Assembly (NCBI RefSeq): GCF_030708075.1
Contig: NZ_CP117982.1
Span: 2,278,732-2,342,731, forward strand
Source: Candidatus Epulonipiscium viviparus
GTDB taxonomy: Bacteria; Bacillota; Clostridia; Lachnospirales; Cellulosilyticaceae
Direction: 5' to 3'
DNA: 64,000 nt
Part shown: piece after piece, positions 41,935 through 49,901 of the stretch
Position numbering within the stretch: position 1 is the first letter of the stretch
How the letters are laid out: each line of letters begins with the position of its first letter
Translations under genes and position numbers: made by a program
Notes under the pieces: generated by a model
Seen by the model: the letters and a program-made list of their open reading frames with translations, nothing else
Databases searched by the model: none
What the model was told of the DNA's origin: nothing

Positions 41935-42291
41935 CTATAAAACGGATACGGTCTTTGCGGAGATGATATCAACTCCTGTATCTGCTATATTTTTGACGAT
42001 GAGATCGCCCTCCTTAACAGGTGCCGTCAATTTTAGTTTATACAAAATGTCTAGGCATTTTCGAAGCTGATTTTTTGGCAACGCAGCACTGCTAATGACA
42101 GGCAACAGCGGATGAGTACTGTTTTTTATCGCAACTGTTGTAGTTAGCATTCGCACTGGATTAGTGTATTCGTTTTTAGCATAGGTTTCGCCGCGTTTGC
42201 ATGTGTTTCCTGCAACAGATAGCTCGCCGGCAGTATCGGTTAAGGTTAAGTCGCAACTTAGCGGGCACACTATACAAATGTATTCTTTCAT
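41935..42291 (-). CDS. DUF1667-family protein
   Basis: 118-aa small protein with an N-terminal C-x2-CP-x2-C (CIVCPLSC) and a further Cys in GNTCKRG, plus NPVRMLTTTV, the DUF1667 pattern. Such proteins accompany a GlpA-like and a second FAD oxidoreductase in clostridia and probably hold an Fe-S cluster or zinc as part of the glycerol-3-phosphate dehydrogenase complex. Located 21 bp downstream of the FAD oxidoreductase and 15 bp before the kinase. Confidence 0.88.
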   Translation of the reverse strand: MKEYICIVCPLSCDLTLTDTAGELSVAGNTCKRGETYAKNEYTNPVRMLTTTVAIKNSTHPLLPVISSAALPKNQLRKCLDILYKLKLTAPVKEGDLIVKNIADTGVDIISAKTVSVL

Positions 42292-42312
42292 ATTATGCTC
42301 CTTTCGGGGGTT

Positions 42313-43554
42313 TTATATAGATACTACATTTACTTTTAAATCGCCAGATGCTATTGCGTTTGGAGGCAAATCAACTGCTATCATTTCGGGCGGTGTCGCA
42401 AATCTCTCGCGCTTAGAAACGATAATTTTATCGCCACACACAACTTGAACATCAACTTTCTTCATAGTTTTTCGCACCCGTAAATACAATTTTGCGTGGT
42501 CATCGCTAGCTACCAAGTTTTGCGGAAATACAAATGATACGTTATCTCCTGCAATAATTTTAAAGCTCGGCATTACAGCTCGCTCTCCACGTAAGTATTT
42601 AACAGCTCCCATGGCGGCCACTTCACCGGTCAGCGATACATAATCTACTAAATCGAATACAGCACCGACATTTCCCGCAACGAAAATCCCTTCTGCAGAA
42701 CTCATCATCGTAGTATCTACAATTGGTCCTTTTGTAATAGGATCGAGCGCTATTCCAGCATTGCGACTCAATTCGTTTTCGGGAATTAGCCCCACAGATA
42801 ATACTAGCAGATCGCAAGGTATATATCGCTCGGTTGATGTGATTGGAGTACGCGTTTCATCAACAGCTGCAACAGTGACTCCTTCAACTCGTGATTTTCC
42901 ATGAACTGCAGTGACCGTTGTCGCAAGATGGAGGGGGATCTCATAATCATCTAAGCACTGGGCTTTGTTGCGTCTAAGTCCACCAAGATTTGGCATAACC
43001 TCATATACTCCTTCAACTTCTATGCCCTCCAGAGTCATTCGCCTCGCCATAATCAGGCCGATATCTCCAGAACCCAAGATTACCGCCTTGCTACCTGGTT
43101 TGTAGCCTTCCATATTTATATATCGTTGAACAGCACCAGCGGTCATAACTCCTGCAGGACGCGTACCCAAAATTCGTACTTGTGGACGAGTTCTCTCGCG
43201 GCATCCCATGGCCAGAACGACAGCTTTTGCTTGAATCTGAATCAATCCGTGATTTGAACTTACCGCAACAATTTGTTTATCTGCTGTAAGTTCGAGTACC
43301 ATCGTGTTACAATAGACTGGAATATTATATTCATGAACCAAATCAATAAATTTTTGCGCATAGGCACTTCCGCTAAGTTGCGTCCCAAATCTATGCAACC
43401 CAAATCCATCGTGAATACATTGCTGTAAAATTCCGCCAAGCTCAACGTCGCGTTCCAATATTAATATATCACGAAGTCCCAATTCATAAGCTTTAATAGC
43501 AGCAGCCAATCCAGCTGGCCCGCCTCCTATAATTACTAACTCTACTTCTTTCAT
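42313..43554 (-). CDS. NAD(P)/FAD-dependent oxidoreductase of the glycerol-3-phosphate dehydrogenase cluster
   Basis: 413-aa flavoprotein. FAD fold VIIGGGPAGLAAAIKAYELG at the N-terminus; CIHDGFGLHRFGTQLSG, MGCRERTRPQ, GTRPAGVMTAGAVQ and a NAD fold ILGSGDIGLIMARR are typical of the NADH-oxidase-like partner found with GlpA-like proteins and DUF1667. It would pass electrons from glycerol-3-phosphate oxidation to NAD or another carrier. ATG 43554 follows GGGAGG; the upstream extension would overlap the previous gene and lacks similarity. Confidence 0.88.
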   Translation of the reverse strand: MKEVELVIIGGGPAGLAAAIKAYELGLRDILILERDVELGGILQQCIHDGFGLHRFGTQLSGSAYAQKFIDLVHEYNIPVYCNTMVLELTADKQIVAVSSNHGLIQIQAKAVVLAMGCRERTRPQVRILGTRPAGVMTAGAVQRYINMEGYKPGSKAVILGSGDIGLIMARRMTLEGIEVEGVYEVMPNLGGLRRNKAQCLDDYEIPLHLATTVTAVHGKSRVEGVTVAAVDETRTPITSTERYIPCDLLVLSVGLIPENELSRNAGIALDPITKGPIVDTTMMSSAEGIFVAGNVGAVFDLVDYVSLTGEVAAMGAVKYLRGERAVMPSFKIIAGDNVSFVFPQNLVASDDHAKLYLRVRKTMKKVDVQVVCGDKIIVSKRERFATPPEMIAVDLPPNAIASGDLKVNVVSI

Positions 43555-43567
43555 AGCAACCTCCCGC

Positions 43568-45223
43568 CTAGCTTCTAGTTTTTTCGAACAAAATTTTGGA
43601 TGCGCCACCCTTTAAAGTAACTTCGAGTGGTGAAATGTTTAGCTCTCTTGCCAAGATTTCTAACACTCTGCTACCACAGAATCCACTTTGGCATCTGCCC
43701 ATACCGGCACGTGTGCGGCGCTTTATAGCATCGACAGTAGTGGCAGGAACAAGGCCGTGTATAGCATTAACTATTTCGGCTTCTGTAACGCTTTCGCATC
43801 TGCAAATAATTCGACCATACGCACTGTCTTCTGCAATTAACGAAGCTCTCTCCTCGGTCGAACATTCTCGAAAAGCTTTTGTAAACTTGTGGTATGGACT
43901 ATAGTCTGGATTTAGAGCTACATTGCCAAGCTGTGCTAATGTGAGATTTACCACTTCTTCTGCAATGGCCGGTGCCGATGCCAAGCCTGGAGACTGGATG
44001 CCGGCAACATGAATAAACCCCTTGATGCGTTTGGAAGATTCAACAATAAAATCTTCGCTAAACGTCGCAGCTCTGTTGCCACTAAAATATGTGATCAAAG
44101 TATCAGCAGAAATATTTTTGGTAAGTTCCAAACCTTTGTTCAATATAAAATACAAGTCATCGCTGTCTACACCCAAATCTTCTTTATCGGGAACTTCTTT
44201 TGCAGAAGGGCCTAAAAGAAGTGTTCCTTCGGGAGTCTCTTGAGGGCCGCCACCTTTGGTGTAATTGCTTGGAGCCTTTCCAGCAAATGTATGCAATTTT
44301 CCTTTATTTTCCTTGTCGAGAATAGCGATGGTGCCGCGTCTAGGGTGAATGGTATAAAACTCGTCTCCTGCCATTCGAGCAACTTCATCTGCATAAAGTC
44401 CGGCACAATTGATTATCACTCGAGCTTCGATAATCCCTTCATTTGTAACTGCAGACAAAATATCATCTTCTGTTAAGATGTCAAAAACCTCGGTATTCAG
44501 CCAAAACTGTGCGTTATTTTCGATAGCATTCTCGGCAAGAGCCAGGGTCACCTCATATGGCTCAACGTAACCAGCAGTGGGAGTCCAAAGCGCTCCAATA
44601 ATTTCGTCACTCAAATTTGGCTCAATTTCTCTAGCACGTTCGCCACTAATAATTTCAATGCCTGGCACGCCATTTGTTACGCCGTTTTGAAACAACTCTT
44701 CTATTACTTGCATATCATCGGCATTGAAGCCACAAACAAACGAACCGGTGCGATTAAAATGGAAATCTAATTCTGCGGCCCACTTGCTATAGAGCGCATT
44801 TCCCTTAACTCCAAACTTTGCTTTTAGGCTATTTGGTTTAGTGTCGTATCCCGAATGAATCATGCCGTTGTTGGCTTTGGTGGTGCCTTCGGAAATGTCA
44901 GAAGCTTTCTCGACAACAAGAATAGAAATGTCGTATTTGCTGAGTTCTCTAGCAGCAGCACAGCCTGTCACACCTGCACCAACTATAAGCACGTCGACAC
45001 TTTTGGCAACGCCTTTTGCTATATAAGGAGCAGTATCGACAGACTCTTTGCATACATCTTCGGGAGTTTTAATATGGCTTAGAACATTTTTAACTGCAGG
45101 AAGTTTAGCGGCCTTGTGGCATAAGTCTATCATTTCTTGCCAGCTACCTAAAGTTCCAGTTAAGTGTAGCGTATCATCTTCTAATGTATAAGAAACACTT
45201 TTGGGTAAAAAATCTATGGTCAC
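43568..45223 (-). CDS. GlpA/GlpO-like FAD-dependent glycerol-3-phosphate dehydrogenase with [2Fe-2S] domain
   Basis: 551 aa. Residues about 1-70 form a small BON-like alpha-beta segment. The FAD fold GAGVTGCAAARELS starts near residue 82, NNGMIHSGYD is the substrate-domain signature, and residues about 465-530 form a BFD-type [2Fe-2S] domain (CRCES...CQSGFC). The FAD part matches anaerobic glycerol-3-phosphate dehydrogenase-type oxidoreductases giving DHAP. Start is GTG 45223 with GAGG upstream. First gene of the operon, downstream of a perfect consensus promoter. Confidence 0.9.
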   Translation of the reverse strand: MTIDFLPKSVSYTLEDDTLHLTGTLGSWQEMIDLCHKAAKLPAVKNVLSHIKTPEDVCKESVDTAPYIAKGVAKSVDVLIVGAGVTGCAAARELSKYDISILVVEKASDISEGTTKANNGMIHSGYDTKPNSLKAKFGVKGNALYSKWAAELDFHFNRTGSFVCGFNADDMQVIEELFQNGVTNGVPGIEIISGERAREIEPNLSDEIIGALWTPTAGYVEPYEVTLALAENAIENNAQFWLNTEVFDILTEDDILSAVTNEGIIEARVIINCAGLYADEVARMAGDEFYTIHPRRGTIAILDKENKGKLHTFAGKAPSNYTKGGGPQETPEGTLLLGPSAKEVPDKEDLGVDSDDLYFILNKGLELTKNISADTLITYFSGNRAATFSEDFIVESSKRIKGFIHVAGIQSPGLASAPAIAEEVVNLTLAQLGNVALNPDYSPYHKFTKAFRECSTEERASLIAEDSAYGRIICRCESVTEAEIVNAIHGLVPATTVDAIKRRTRAGMGRCQSGFCGSRVLEILARELNISPLEVTLKGGASKILFEKTRS

Positions 45224-45240
45224 TTAATCACAACCTCTCA

Positions 45241-45273
45241 ACTTTATGTTTACTTTATGTTTACTTTATATTC
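45241..45273 (-). promoter_or_regulatory. Three 11-bp direct repeats in the glycerol operon leader
   Basis: ACTTTATGTTT occurs twice and ACTTTATATTC once, contiguous, one helical turn apart, just downstream of the predicted transcription start. It is a candidate operator for the DeoR/GlpR-type regulator encoded at the end of the operon, a family known to bind tandem repeats. Confidence 0.6.
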
Positions 45274-45286
45274 ATGTTATATCAAC

Positions 45287-45315
45287 ATTATATTAATATG
45301 TTTTGGTAATGTCAA
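45287..45315 (-). promoter_or_regulatory. Perfect consensus promoter of the glycerol-type operon
   Basis: On the minus strand: TTGACA (45315-45310), 17 bp, TATAAT (45292-45287). Confidence 0.85.
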
Positions 45316-45442
45316 GTCAAACGTTGAGTTTTTATATTTTGAAACATAAATTTGTACATTGTCAATAAATTGATGCCATATTGTTTGTATATAATTTTGG
45401 TAGTCGAGAAGCCGATTGCGTGCCCTCAACTACCAACGGTGA

Positions 45443-46309
45443 TTAGTCGTTGATTATAAAAACGACTTCTTGAGACTGGCCATTTTCCAAATTAAAAGTT
45501 AGTGTAAAATTTTTAACCCCAGACGGAATGCCAATATATATTGGTTGCGCATAAGCAGCAGTTGCTTGGGTTTCTGCTGAAGCCGCAACAGTAGCCGGTA
45601 TTAAAGTATGTAAAGTAGCCGATGCAACTTCTTCTCCAGAGAAAAATGCAACTTCAAAATCAATCCAGCCATCCAAATCTGCTTCGTATTCAACTTCAAG
45701 GTAATCGGCTATTTCTACTGTAGAAGAAATTCCCTCAGTATCAGTTAAAAACTCCTGTACAAATAATTGGGTTTGTGCAAGGGCATCTGCGATACCGGTG
45801 ACCTCATCCAAGGCAAAGTCCAATTTTTGAAATTCTGCTACTAGCAAAGCTAAAATTTCCTCATCGGGCGATGCGATATATTCGGCAGCTCTAATTGGTG
45901 TAACGCAAGGATTGGTTGTGAGAACGGTTTCCTCATCGATAAGCGTGATAATATAGGTATATTGCCCGTCGGCACCTGTCGGATGATATTTAGTTCCTGC
46001 AGAGGCTTTTTGAAAATCAATATCGGTAACAATAATTTCGATATCATCATATGGCTCAATAATATTGCTCAAATATCCAGCAACGGCTGCGTGGGCAGTT
46101 TCTATATCAATAGCTTCGAGCTGAGTTAAAATTATGTTAATTTCTTCTATAATAAACATTAGCGTTTCGATTGCTGTTGATGCGACGACAGTTTGACTGG
46201 GCGGAATAATTCCAGTATCTGGGGCTTTAGTATTAGAGTATACTGCTATTCCGGTGGAAAGAATGGAACCAGCAACAAAGGGTACGGCGATTTTTTTGTT
46301 CAATCTCAT
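45443..46309 (-). CDS. Secreted acidic protein of unknown function
   Basis: 288 aa, not recognised. An N-terminal signal/anchor segment (MRLNKKIAVPFVAGSILSTG) has no lipobox. The mature part is strongly acidic (many Glu/Asp, few Lys/Arg) with a conserved-looking all-beta C-terminus (YIGIPSGVKNFTLTFNLEN). A single Cys (TNPCVTP). AAAGGAGTGA precedes the ATG. A weak hairpin lies downstream (45399-45434). It neighbours a GH10-like hydrolase on the same strand, so an envelope or surface role is likely. Confidence 0.7.
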   Translation of the reverse strand: MRLNKKIAVPFVAGSILSTGIAVYSNTKAPDTGIIPPSQTVVASTAIETLMFIIEEINIILTQLEAIDIETAHAAVAGYLSNIIEPYDDIEIIVTDIDFQKASAGTKYHPTGADGQYTYIITLIDEETVLTTNPCVTPIRAAEYIASPDEEILALLVAEFQKLDFALDEVTGIADALAQTQLFVQEFLTDTEGISSTVEIADYLEVEYEADLDGWIDFEVAFFSGEEVASATLHTLIPATVAASAETQATAAYAQPIYIGIPSGVKNFTLTFNLENGQSQEVVFIIND

Positions 46310-46426
46310 ATGCGAGTCACTCCTTTTAATAGTCTACATATTAAATGATATTCTCTAGACCAAAAAGTGTGCCAATTTGATAGTAGCAACAGCGGAGGAT
46401 TTAAAAGCCACTGCTGCTATAAAGAT

Positions 46427-48046
46427 TTACTGAGTTATGATAGAAATTGGAGCGGTTTTCTTTGCGAGTGTGTCGTGGTTTAGACTAATAGTGAGAGTGT
46501 TTGGTGCCCACGTTACAGTTGCATGTAAATAGTCTCTCAAGAAATATACGGGAACCATTATGGTATCGTTAACCTTCTCGACCGGAGCGGCTAATTGCTG
46601 TAAAACTCCATTGACGAACGCTATATTTTTACCGATTTCTAGCTGAGCTTTAGTTTTTCCTTGCGTAATTGTTAGTTGCGTATCCGAATCAAATATTATG
46701 GAGAGCTTGAGCGCACCGGCAACGTCTTGGAGAGGTACAAGCATGGTGCCATTAAGCAAGTATGGTTCTGCAGAAGGCACTATTTTTGCTGTATCAATAA
46801 ACAAATTTAGAGGCTTATTGGGGTCGTCAGTGCCAAAGAGCGCTTCTAGTTGCCCTCGTACATTGCCAGTATTTTTTCTAATGATATCGCTGATCGCAAA
46901 GAATACGCTTCCTTTGATTTCTGGGTATAGATCATTGAGAAGAATTTGGGTGGTGATCTCCTCCGCCACGGCATCTTTGTATATCCCTTGCCCAATATAC
47001 AAATCAACATTGGTATTTTTGACCTCCTCAGCCCACCACTTAACTAGCACTTCGTAGCTAGCGACGGGATTGTCTATTTCCCAATAAATTTGAGGAACTA
47101 CATAATCAATCCATTCGTTTTGGATCCAGGCTCTTGTGTCTGCATATACGGCGTAATACGAATTCCAGCCTGCAGAGGTTTCGGATCCTGTAATATCTGT
47201 AATAGAGTCTTTCCAAATCCCAATGGGGCTGATTCCAAACTCGACATTCGGCTTGATCTGTTTGATTGCAGTGTGAATGCGTTTAACCATATCGTTTACA
47301 TGGTTGCGTCGGGTAGTTGCAGTTTTGCCGTTGCCATCTTCACCTGCAGGTAATGGATACCAAGCGGGGTAAAAGTAATCGTCCATGTGAATGCCATCGA
47401 CAGAATAATTTGTTACAATTTCTTTTACAGTTTCTTCGATATGCGATTTTACTTCATCGAGTTCTGGGTTGTAGTATAACGCATTTTTGTGAGTGATCAA
47501 CATATCGGGATTTAATCTTGCGGGATGCGTTGCGACCAAAGTGTCTATCCCCTTGCCTGCGGTAGTGACGCGATACGGATTAATCCAGGCATGAAGTTTC
47601 ATACCCCGCTTATGTGTCTGATCTATCATAAACGCAAGCGGGTCATATCCGGGATCTTGCCCTTGGGTACCCGTAAGTATTGCTGCCCATGGGTTTATCG
47701 CAGATTTGTATAATGCGTCAGCGCTGGGGCGAACCTGAACCATAACAGTGTTAAATCCAATTTCTTGAAGCTCATCTAAATATGAGATAAACTCAGCTTG
47801 TTGCGCTGCGGGGTTATTTCGATTTATAGAATTATACGGAAAATCTAATCCCCAAATACTGGAAATCCACACGGCTCTTACCTCTTCGTTCTGTGGACGC
47901 AATGGCGTTATCGGATTCTTCTTGTTGAGCGAATTTTTGTTCGGAATAAATTTCATACTGGGCAGCTCTTTGGGTACCAACAGCAATATCACTGCGGCCG
48001 TCACTATAGACCCGCCTAAAATCCAAGCTATAAATTTTTTGTTCAT
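46427..48046 (-). CDS. GH10-like (GHL10/DUF187) hydrolase with C-terminal stalk domain
   Basis: 539 aa. N-terminal membrane anchor or signal (KKFIAWILGGSIVTAAVILLL, residues 3-23). The TIM-barrel domain, about residues 55-390, is typical of GHL10 proteins: EVRAVWISSIW, GFNTVMVQVRPSADALY, LHAWINPYRV, VDGIHMDDYFYP and PQIYWE. Residues about 430-530 are a copper-amine-oxidase-N-like stalk domain (GTMLVPLQDVAGAL, IMVPVYFLRDYL). ATG 48046 follows AGAAAGGA. Predicted to act on a cell wall or extracellular polysaccharide at the membrane; specificity unknown. Confidence 0.88.
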   Translation of the reverse strand: MNKKFIAWILGGSIVTAAVILLLVPKELPSMKFIPNKNSLNKKNPITPLRPQNEEVRAVWISSIWGLDFPYNSINRNNPAAQQAEFISYLDELQEIGFNTVMVQVRPSADALYKSAINPWAAILTGTQGQDPGYDPLAFMIDQTHKRGMKLHAWINPYRVTTAGKGIDTLVATHPARLNPDMLITHKNALYYNPELDEVKSHIEETVKEIVTNYSVDGIHMDDYFYPAWYPLPAGEDGNGKTATTRRNHVNDMVKRIHTAIKQIKPNVEFGISPIGIWKDSITDITGSETSAGWNSYYAVYADTRAWIQNEWIDYVVPQIYWEIDNPVASYEVLVKWWAEEVKNTNVDLYIGQGIYKDAVAEEITTQILLNDLYPEIKGSVFFAISDIIRKNTGNVRGQLEALFGTDDPNKPLNLFIDTAKIVPSAEPYLLNGTMLVPLQDVAGALKLSIIFDSDTQLTITQGKTKAQLEIGKNIAFVNGVLQQLAAPVEKVNDTIMVPVYFLRDYLHATVTWAPNTLTISLNHDTLAKKTAPISIITQ

Positions 48047-48105
48047 AGAAAAGTTCCTTTCTGCTCTATTCATTATGTTGTATTAAAACTGTTATGTCAC
48101 CGATC

Positions 48106-48141
48106 AAAAAAATAATTCCCTAATTGATCGGTTAGAGAATT
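48106..48141 (-). terminator. Intrinsic terminator after msrA
   Basis: On the minus strand AATTCTCTAA / TTAGGGAATT (one G-U) with 8-nt loop, followed by ATTTTTTT. Confidence 0.8.
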
Positions 48142-48156
48142 ATGCGCTACATTCTA

Positions 48157-48666
48157 TCATTTAGCAAATTTAGCATTTTTTGCAAGCTCGAGTAGTTGCG
48201 GACTTATATGGCAATGTCCACCAGGATTTTTTTCAAGATATTTTTGGTGATATTCTTCTGCCAAATAATAATTTTGTAGGGGCAAGTTTTCGACTACCAC
48301 TGGGGTAGCGTACTTGTCTTGTAATTCTGCTAAGGCAGCTGCAACGACTGGCTCATCGGCTGGATCGACATAGTATACCCCTGTTCTATATTGCGTTCCC
48401 TCGTCGTTGCCCTGTTTATTAAGGCTGGTTGGGTCTATTGCGGCAAAGAAAGTTTGTAGCAAAAATTCGAGATCGATTTTATCTGGATCATACTCTACTT
48501 CTACCGCTTCGACAAACCCAGTCGCGTCTGTACAAACTTCTTTATATGTTGGAGATTCAACGTTACCATTGGCGAATCCCACGGTAGTTGCTGTTACACC
48601 GTCAATAAAGTTTAGAAATTTTTCGAGTCCCCAAAAGCAGCCTCCAGCGAGATAAATTTTTTTCAT
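48157..48666 (-). CDS. msrA: Peptide-methionine (S)-S-oxide reductase
   Basis: 169-aa MsrA. The catalytic Cys10 is in GGCFWGLEKF; FANGNVESPTYKEVCT, FFAAIDPTSLNKQGNDEGTQ and YRTGVYY follow. It repairs oxidised methionine. GGAGGC upstream of the ATG. Own terminator; shares its 158-bp upstream region with the divergent methyltransferase gene. Confidence 0.95.
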   Translation of the reverse strand: MKKIYLAGGCFWGLEKFLNFIDGVTATTVGFANGNVESPTYKEVCTDATGFVEAVEVEYDPDKIDLEFLLQTFFAAIDPTSLNKQGNDEGTQYRTGVYYVDPADEPVVAAALAELQDKYATPVVVENLPLQNYYLAEEYHQKYLEKNPGGHCHISPQLLELAKNAKFAK

Positions 48667-48742
48667 AATTGCCTCCTATTTATATATACTTAATGATAAA
48701 TATTAGTCAATTTTTTGTTTTTTATACGTAAATTTTTAAAAT

Positions 48743-48788
48743 TTTCCAAAAGTTTTTGGAAATAACTTATTAATTCTTTGGGTATAAT
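48743..48788 (+). promoter_or_regulatory. 20-bp palindrome and -10 upstream of the methyltransferase-fucosidase pair
   Basis: TTTCCAAAA-GT-TTTTGGAAA (48743-48762) has perfect 9-bp arms. TATAAT at 48783-48788 lacks a proper -35, so the palindrome may bind an activator. Confidence 0.5.
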
Positions 48789-48824
48789 ATAGGCATTAAC
48801 TATTTTGAAAAGGAGATAATAAAT

Positions 48825-49862
48825 ATGAACTCTATGGAAAGAATTGTTGCGACATTGGAACATAAAAAAGCAGACCGTGTACCAGTTTATCCATTGGTAA
48901 ATAGTGTATCGCGGCAGACTTTGGGAATTAATTATGAAGAGTGGACCAAAGATTGGAAAAAATGTGCAGATGCTATTATAAAAACTACCGAAGAACTAGA
49001 TCTAGATTGCATTAGTACATTGGTGGATTTATCTGTAGAAGCGGCAGATTTTGGCCAAGAATTACTGTATTTTGAAGATAAGGCTGCTTGCCCAAATCAT
49101 AATAATAGATTGCTCCAAGATGTTGAAGATTACGCAACACTTAAGGCTGTGGATCCGCGCAAAACTCCTAGAATGAGTGAGCATATCGAGATGGCAAAGT
49201 ATTTGGTTGAGCAAAAGGGCAAGGATGTTCCGATTGTAGGATTTGTCTTTGGTCCGCTCGGAATACTGAGTATGTTGCGTGGGCAAGAAGATTTGTTTAT
49301 AGAGTTGATAACCGATTCAGAAGAAATTCATCCCGCATTAATTGAGATCACCAAAACGCTCAAGGAATTTTGTGGCGCACTCATTGATGTTGGCGTAAAT
49401 GCTATTATGTTTGACACGCTTTATGCTTCTGCATCTATTATGAGCGAGGCTATGTGGGAAGAGTTTGAAGGTGGGTATATTCAAGAACTTTCAGAATACG
49501 TTAGAAGCCGAGGCTGCTTAGTGATGTTGCATAACTGCGGGCAGAGTGCTTATTTCGAAGCGCAAATTAATCGAATGCACCCAGCGTTAATTTCATTTTT
49601 GCACATTCCTTTTGGATGCTCATCTTACGAAGAAACAAAAGAGAAATTTGGTGACCAAGTCGTGCTGATGGGTGCAATTGATCCGGGATGGCTTATGACC
49701 GCAACCGATGAGCAAGTTTGTGAAAAATCTAAAGAAATGATCGATATATTTGGCAAGGATGGTGGCTTTGTATTGGCTACTGGATGCGAATATCCGGCGT
49801 GCCTTAATTTTGATAAAGCAAAAGCGATGGTAGAGACAGCAAAAACGTATGGTAAATATTAA
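48825..49862 (+). CDS. Uroporphyrinogen decarboxylase-fold (MtaA/CmuA-type) methyltransferase
   Basis: 345-aa TIM-barrel protein of the UroD superfamily, MtaA branch. It starts MERIVATLEHKKADRVPVYP; the zinc-binding set is His and Cys in LHNCGQ plus Cys in ATGCEYP near the C-terminus. Family members move methyl groups between corrinoid proteins and thiols. No corrinoid protein is encoded nearby. GGAG upstream of ATG. Located 39 bp before a fucosidase in the same transcript, which suggests a sugar-linked role (inference). Confidence 0.85.
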   Translation: MNSMERIVATLEHKKADRVPVYPLVNSVSRQTLGINYEEWTKDWKKCADAIIKTTEELDLDCISTLVDLSVEAADFGQELLYFEDKAACPNHNNRLLQDVEDYATLKAVDPRKTPRMSEHIEMAKYLVEQKGKDVPIVGFVFGPLGILSMLRGQEDLFIELITDSEEIHPALIEITKTLKEFCGALIDVGVNAIMFDTLYASASIMSEAMWEEFEGGYIQELSEYVRSRGCLVMLHNCGQSAYFEAQINRMHPALISFLHIPFGCSSYEETKEKFGDQVVLMGAIDPGWLMTATDEQVCEKSKEMIDIFGKDGGFVLATGCEYPACLNFDKAKAMVETAKTYGKY

Positions 49863-49901
49863 AAAATAGAATATCAAAGTAATATTTTGTAGGAGGATGT
49901 T

